Shown: piece after piece, positions 60,656 to 64,000 of the stretch
Numbering within the stretch: position 1 is the first letter of the stretch
How the letters are laid out: each line of letters opens with the position of its first letter
Source of the DNA: Ailurus styani
Taxonomy: Eukaryota; Chordata; Mammalia; Carnivora; Ailuridae
Direction: 5' to 3'
Length of the DNA: 64,000 nucleotides
NCBI GenBank assembly: GCA_002007465.1
Contig: LNAC01000064.1
Coordinates: forward strand, 3,960,681 to 4,024,680
Translations under genes and position numbers: made by a program
The notes under the pieces: generated by a model
What the model was told of the DNA's origin: nothing
The model's database searches: none
What the model saw: only the letters and a program-made list of their open reading frames with translations

Positions 60656-61639
60656 AAAGGAGTCGTATCTGCCCCACAGCTAGAAACAGCAAGATACTAG
60701 AATTAAGCTGTAAAAAATGTTGCTACCCAGTCTGACAGCTCTACTGTCATGGAGTGCTGACTGCAGTAGCTGCTGTACTAAATGACTAGCTTATAACTCA
60801 ACAATAAGACACTGCTTACAATGAACAAAGCTGATCCCTGAAGAAAGGTTTTCTAAGCACTTTACAGGACCAATTCATAGCAACAACAACAACAAAAACA
60901 AAAACAGCTAAATAAGTTGTCAGCAGTCTTCACAAGTTTTTCTTCTATAGGCCTTATACCCATGATAAACTAGGTAAGAGTTCAGTAGAACAATCTATCC
61001 TTATTCTGAAAAGGATATAAAAAAAATTAGAGGAAGTTCAGTGGATATGCAATAAAATTATCTATGATTAAGGAGTCTGAAGAGCATTTTAATATATATG
61101 TGAATGAAACCTAAAAAATGAAAGAACAATCCTTACCAAAAACAATATGGATTTTCTTGAAGACTGAAGAGTACCTACTACTACAATTCAATAAAGAACA
61201 AAACTTGTCCAAAATTACTTTAAGATGGGAGAAAAAAAGAATAAATTTTTGACTAATGGCTTTTAGACACATAAAAAAGTTTTAATGGGAACTTTAAAAA
61301 AAAGAAATTGATGGGTTTCAATTCTCTGTTTGTAGACATGACTAGATCAATTAACTTCCTAAAGTAAACCCTCCTACCGCTATGATTTCCTTCTAACTAC
61401 TTTACTTTTCAACCCAGCACTCCATTTTCCCACAATGTGGAAGGTAGGAGACAATCATAAATTAAAATATAGGTGACAACACCTGGATAGTAAAAAAAAA
61501 ATGGAGGCCACAGGAGGGAACATTCAGGATATACAATTAATTCAGACTGAGGGTTGGGGAAGGGAAGCAAGAAGACCACAAGAAGAATAATGCAGGAACT
61601 TGAGTCCAGGGGTAAGAACCAAGTATCTTAAATGATGTT

Positions 61640-61704
61640 CAGAAAGAGCAATCCTATCGCTTCTCAGCCTTTTGGCTAAGATCAAGTGCAGAAAGAGCAA
61701 TCCT
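61640..61704. repeat. 16 bp target-site duplication around the U2 fragment
   Basis: cagaaagagcaatcct occurs at 61640-61655 and again, identical, at 61689-61704, directly abutting both ends of the U2 fragment. This is direct evidence of L1-type target-primed insertion. Confidence 0.92.
61656..61688 (+). pseudogene. RNU2: 3'-truncated U2 snRNA retrocopy (33 nt)
   Basis: The 33 nt atcgcttctcagccttttgg plus ctaagatcaagtg match the 5' end of U2 snRNA exactly from base 1, apart from one G-to-A change. The copy has no A tail and stops at a position typical of abortive U2 reverse transcripts. It is flanked by a perfect 16 bp duplication. Confidence 0.92.
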
Positions 61705-62094
61705 GTTCATTCACTCTGTTTACTTCTCCTTTCTCTTCTAAAGAGAAAATTTAGAAATTTTTTAGAAAATCCTTCAAATAAGAAAGTTGATTAAACACAC
61801 ACAAACAAACCCCATCACTGGCCCCTGGCTAGGACTTCATATTTTCTATATGGCAATAACAACATAACAAGGACTATACTTTTGTTTAGTATCACATAAA
61901 AAAGTTCTGATAAGAAATATTTTAACTTCTATAAAACAATCCTACTACAGTGCATTCTGATATAACAGCTCAAGATAGCTACCCCAAATATGCCTATATT
62001 TTAAGCTCTCTTCTAAAATCCTAGGCAAATGCTTCTAAATAGGCATCTCTTTTGGTTAAAAAATACATTACAGAATAAAACATGCATGCTAAAG

Positions 62095-62262
62095 AAGTGG
62101 TTCTCAAACAGTGGAAGTTTCCTTGGCACATTTTTGGTTGTAACAACTTGGAAGGTACTCCTGGTATCTAGATATCAAAGATGCTGCAAAATCATCCTAA
62201 AATGTACTAGATAGTCCCCATGACAAAGAATTATCTGATCCAAAATGTCAACAGAACCACTA
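62095..62262 (+). mobile_element. hAT-Charlie MITE relic (MER5A-like)
   Basis: gtggttctcaaacagtggaa, tttttggttgtaacaacttg, gatgctgcaaaatcatccta, aaagaattatctgatccaaa follow the MER5A consensus in order. Confidence 0.75.
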
Positions 62263-63429
62263 TCAAAACATTTTTTTTGCTCTAAAAAAACACTGAAGTA
62301 ACCTGAAGTAACCAGTAAATTACTTACTGTTAGAATTTCTGTGCTGTAGTCTATTTCTAGAATCTGTCAAGATGATAAGAAAGGCACTATTTAGTGAAAT
62401 CCCAAAGAGAATATTGTCATGGCACAAAACAGGAAGGTAAAGATTGCTGGGAAGGCTTAGTGGTTATATTTAATGTAATCCACTGCAGCTGATGGCTCAG
62501 AAAGAAATCAATTGCTTCAAAACTGCAATTGGCAGTCACGCTGCAAAAAGGTAAATTTTATTTTTAATTTAGAACTAACAGGGTTTTTTTTTTTCCCCTT
62601 GATGTAGATGGATTTCTTTGAACTGCTAACACCACACACTGACATCAGGGCAAAAAATGTAGATGAAAAATTTTGATTCACCATTCCCTATAGTGATTTT
62701 GTCAAATAAGATATATAGATCACACTCTCCTTCCAGAATACCTTCAAAATATATCTTTTCAATATTATTCATCTTACTAAAACACATGCTTGGAAATAGT
62801 GCAGATGCTAATCACAATAGCTGCTTACCTTAGTATTTATTGAAGTGAATGAAGTTTAGAACAAGATGCCCCAAACTAAAATACAGGGTCTAGACCTCTC
62901 GGAAAAAAAAAATTAAAAGAATTAAAATTTCACTTGGTATGTTTTACATAAAAACTGGTAAGATAATACTTCATAAGTACAAAAGTCCTACTACAGTCCA
63001 AGAACAGCCAAACTAATGGAACCTTAGAAACCATCCTGAGCAGGACTTCTCAAAGGAGAGTATTTATACGTTGGCATACATACACATTGGCATATACAGT
63101 GTAAGCCAAGGAGTATTCCAAATGACAAAAAAAGCACAGTAGGTCTTAGCTGAGGAGCAACCTAACCTAGTCACTAAATAAAAGAGCAAAGTAAGAAATT
63201 CTTTGCAGTGACCTACCACCTACTAGTGCCATTCCACTAAGGTTGTGTAATTTGGACCTTTCCATCCCTCAAAGGCTCTACATTACCTAAAGATTACTAC
63301 TGGGCTTCCCTGGTGGAATGCTATACCAACCCATCCTCATTGATGTGCCCCTCTTTTGTTTGCAGTTTATATCTGCTTAAAAGCAAAAGACTGCTATTAA
63401 ACCTTCCGAGATTTAACTCTTTTATCCAT

Positions 63430-63625
63430 TACTAACAGCTATACCTCAACCTCAGGTAAGTTAATGAACCTCTACCAAGGTTTCCTCATATGTTTAAAAA
63501 AGAGTGAGAAGAGTAAATATACTTCATAGGATCGTCCTGACATTTAAGTAATCTAATGTATGCACAGAGCATGAGATGGTGTCTGGCACACAGTAAGCAC
63601 TCAATAATTACTTGTAGTTACTCAT
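63430..63625 (+). mobile_element. MIR element
   Basis: gtaagttaatgaacctctac, ttcataggatcgtcctgaca, gcacacagtaagcactcaat. Confidence 0.8.
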
Positions 63626-63775
63626 AAAGGAGTTGAATCAATTTAGAAAAATTTAAATTCATATAGAACATATGGTATATCTAAGTATACCAACCTGACT
63701 AAAAACTAGAAGTACACTTCATACAATACTCTTCTGTAGATAGCTCAAAATTAGTGTGGGCTATGAAGATGTTTT

Positions 63776-63960
63776 CGGGGCACCTGGGAGGCTCAGTCAG
63801 TTAAGCATCTGCCTTCGGCTCAGGTCATGATCCCAGGGTCCTGGAATCCAGCCCAAGTCAGGGCTGCTTAGCAGGGGGTCTGCTTCTCCCTCTGCCCTTC
63901 CCCCACCCCCCACTCCTGCTTGCTCTCTCTCTCTCAAATAAATGAATAAAATCTTTAAAA
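63776..63960 (+). mobile_element. CAN-SINE
   Basis: ggggcacctgggaggctcag, cagttaagcatctgcc, the ggtcatgatcccagggtcc block and an aaataaatgaataaaatctt tail. Confidence 0.92.
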
Positions 63961-64000
63961 GCAAGAATCTTCAGCAAGATTTGGAAGGCAGAAATGAAGT

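Larger units (their letters stand above)
60670..63429. other. Intron with U2 fragment and hAT relic
   Basis: Outside the U2 fragment and the MER5A-like relic there is only a possible 36 bp cryptic exon (62328-62363, minus strand). Confidence 0.5.
8711..64000 (-). other. VPS13B: VPS13B long intron (open at the right edge)
   Basis: No exon encoding the protein segment expected before the split glycine at 8710 (human reads about QVPQYIDYCHNSG) was found above 8710. The whole right side of the window is therefore interpreted as one intron of at least 55 kb, transcribed on the minus strand. Human VPS13B is also known for very large introns. All retrocopies and repeats listed from 8.7 kb upward lie inside it. 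A small divergent exon could have been missed by eye. Confidence 0.7.

Noticed and set aside
63300..63330. Ruminant-type SINE start (gggcttccctggtgg)
   Set aside because: Only about 15 bp resemble it and no SINE body follows.
1..64000. CRISPR arrays, prokaryotic operons, complete viral genomes
   Set aside because: There is no regularly spaced repeat array, no ribosome-binding-site-led gene runs and no retroviral gag/pol/env frames. All long repeats are mammalian transposons.

Overview
This 64 kb window is mammalian nuclear DNA from a carnivoran, most likely a mustelid (ferret, mink, marten or badger group). About forty tRNA-derived CAN-SINEs are present, and the youngest carry a 'gggttaaagcctctgcc' head variant that I associate with mustelids rather than dog. 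L1 3' ends, MIR, L2 and hAT relics fill much of the rest. There are no bacterial genes, operons or CRISPR arrays. Nearly all short open frames are chance frames in repeats.

Host gene: the window lies inside VPS13B (COH1), transcribed on the minus strand. Two internal coding exons are clear at 8601-8710 and 2368-2515. Both have canonical splice sites and compatible phases, and they encode adjoining protein segments ending in a shared HIQQ/QPVIAV junction. Everything above 8710 appears to be one very long intron of at least 55 kb, because I found no further coding exon. A 198 bp segment at 36710-36907 has a strong 3' splice site and opens in the phase exon 8601-8710 requires. It is a candidate alternative last or poison exon.

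Retrocopies: the main find is an intronless, uninterrupted 319-codon copy of DPPA2 (developmental pluripotency-associated 2, SAP domain) at 56822-57781. It lies on the minus strand, the same sense as VPS13B, and has a poly(A) tail and an exact 11 bp target-site duplication. A decayed ACO2 (mitochondrial aconitase) processed pseudogene lies on the plus strand at about 50677-52970, split by two SINEs. A U6 snRNA retrocopy (7741-7844) and a 33 nt 5' fragment of U2 snRNA with a perfect 16 bp duplication (61656-61688) are also present.

Layout: 0-9 kb holds the two VPS13B exons, a possible solo LTR, the U6 copy and the start of an L1 cluster. 9-36 kb is AT-rich intron with L1 3' ends at about 13, 19, 22, 25.8 and 29 kb and scattered SINEs. 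36-50 kb holds the candidate exon, MIR relics, SINEs and a purine tract. 50-58 kb is the retrocopy-rich part (ACO2, a long L1, DPPA2). 58-64 kb holds a local tandem duplication, SINEs, the U2 fragment and an hAT relic. One ambiguous base (52613) sits between two near-identical 60-65 bp blocks and probably marks an assembly problem.

Apart from the VPS13B exons and possibly the DPPA2 copy, I see nothing here likely to be translated.
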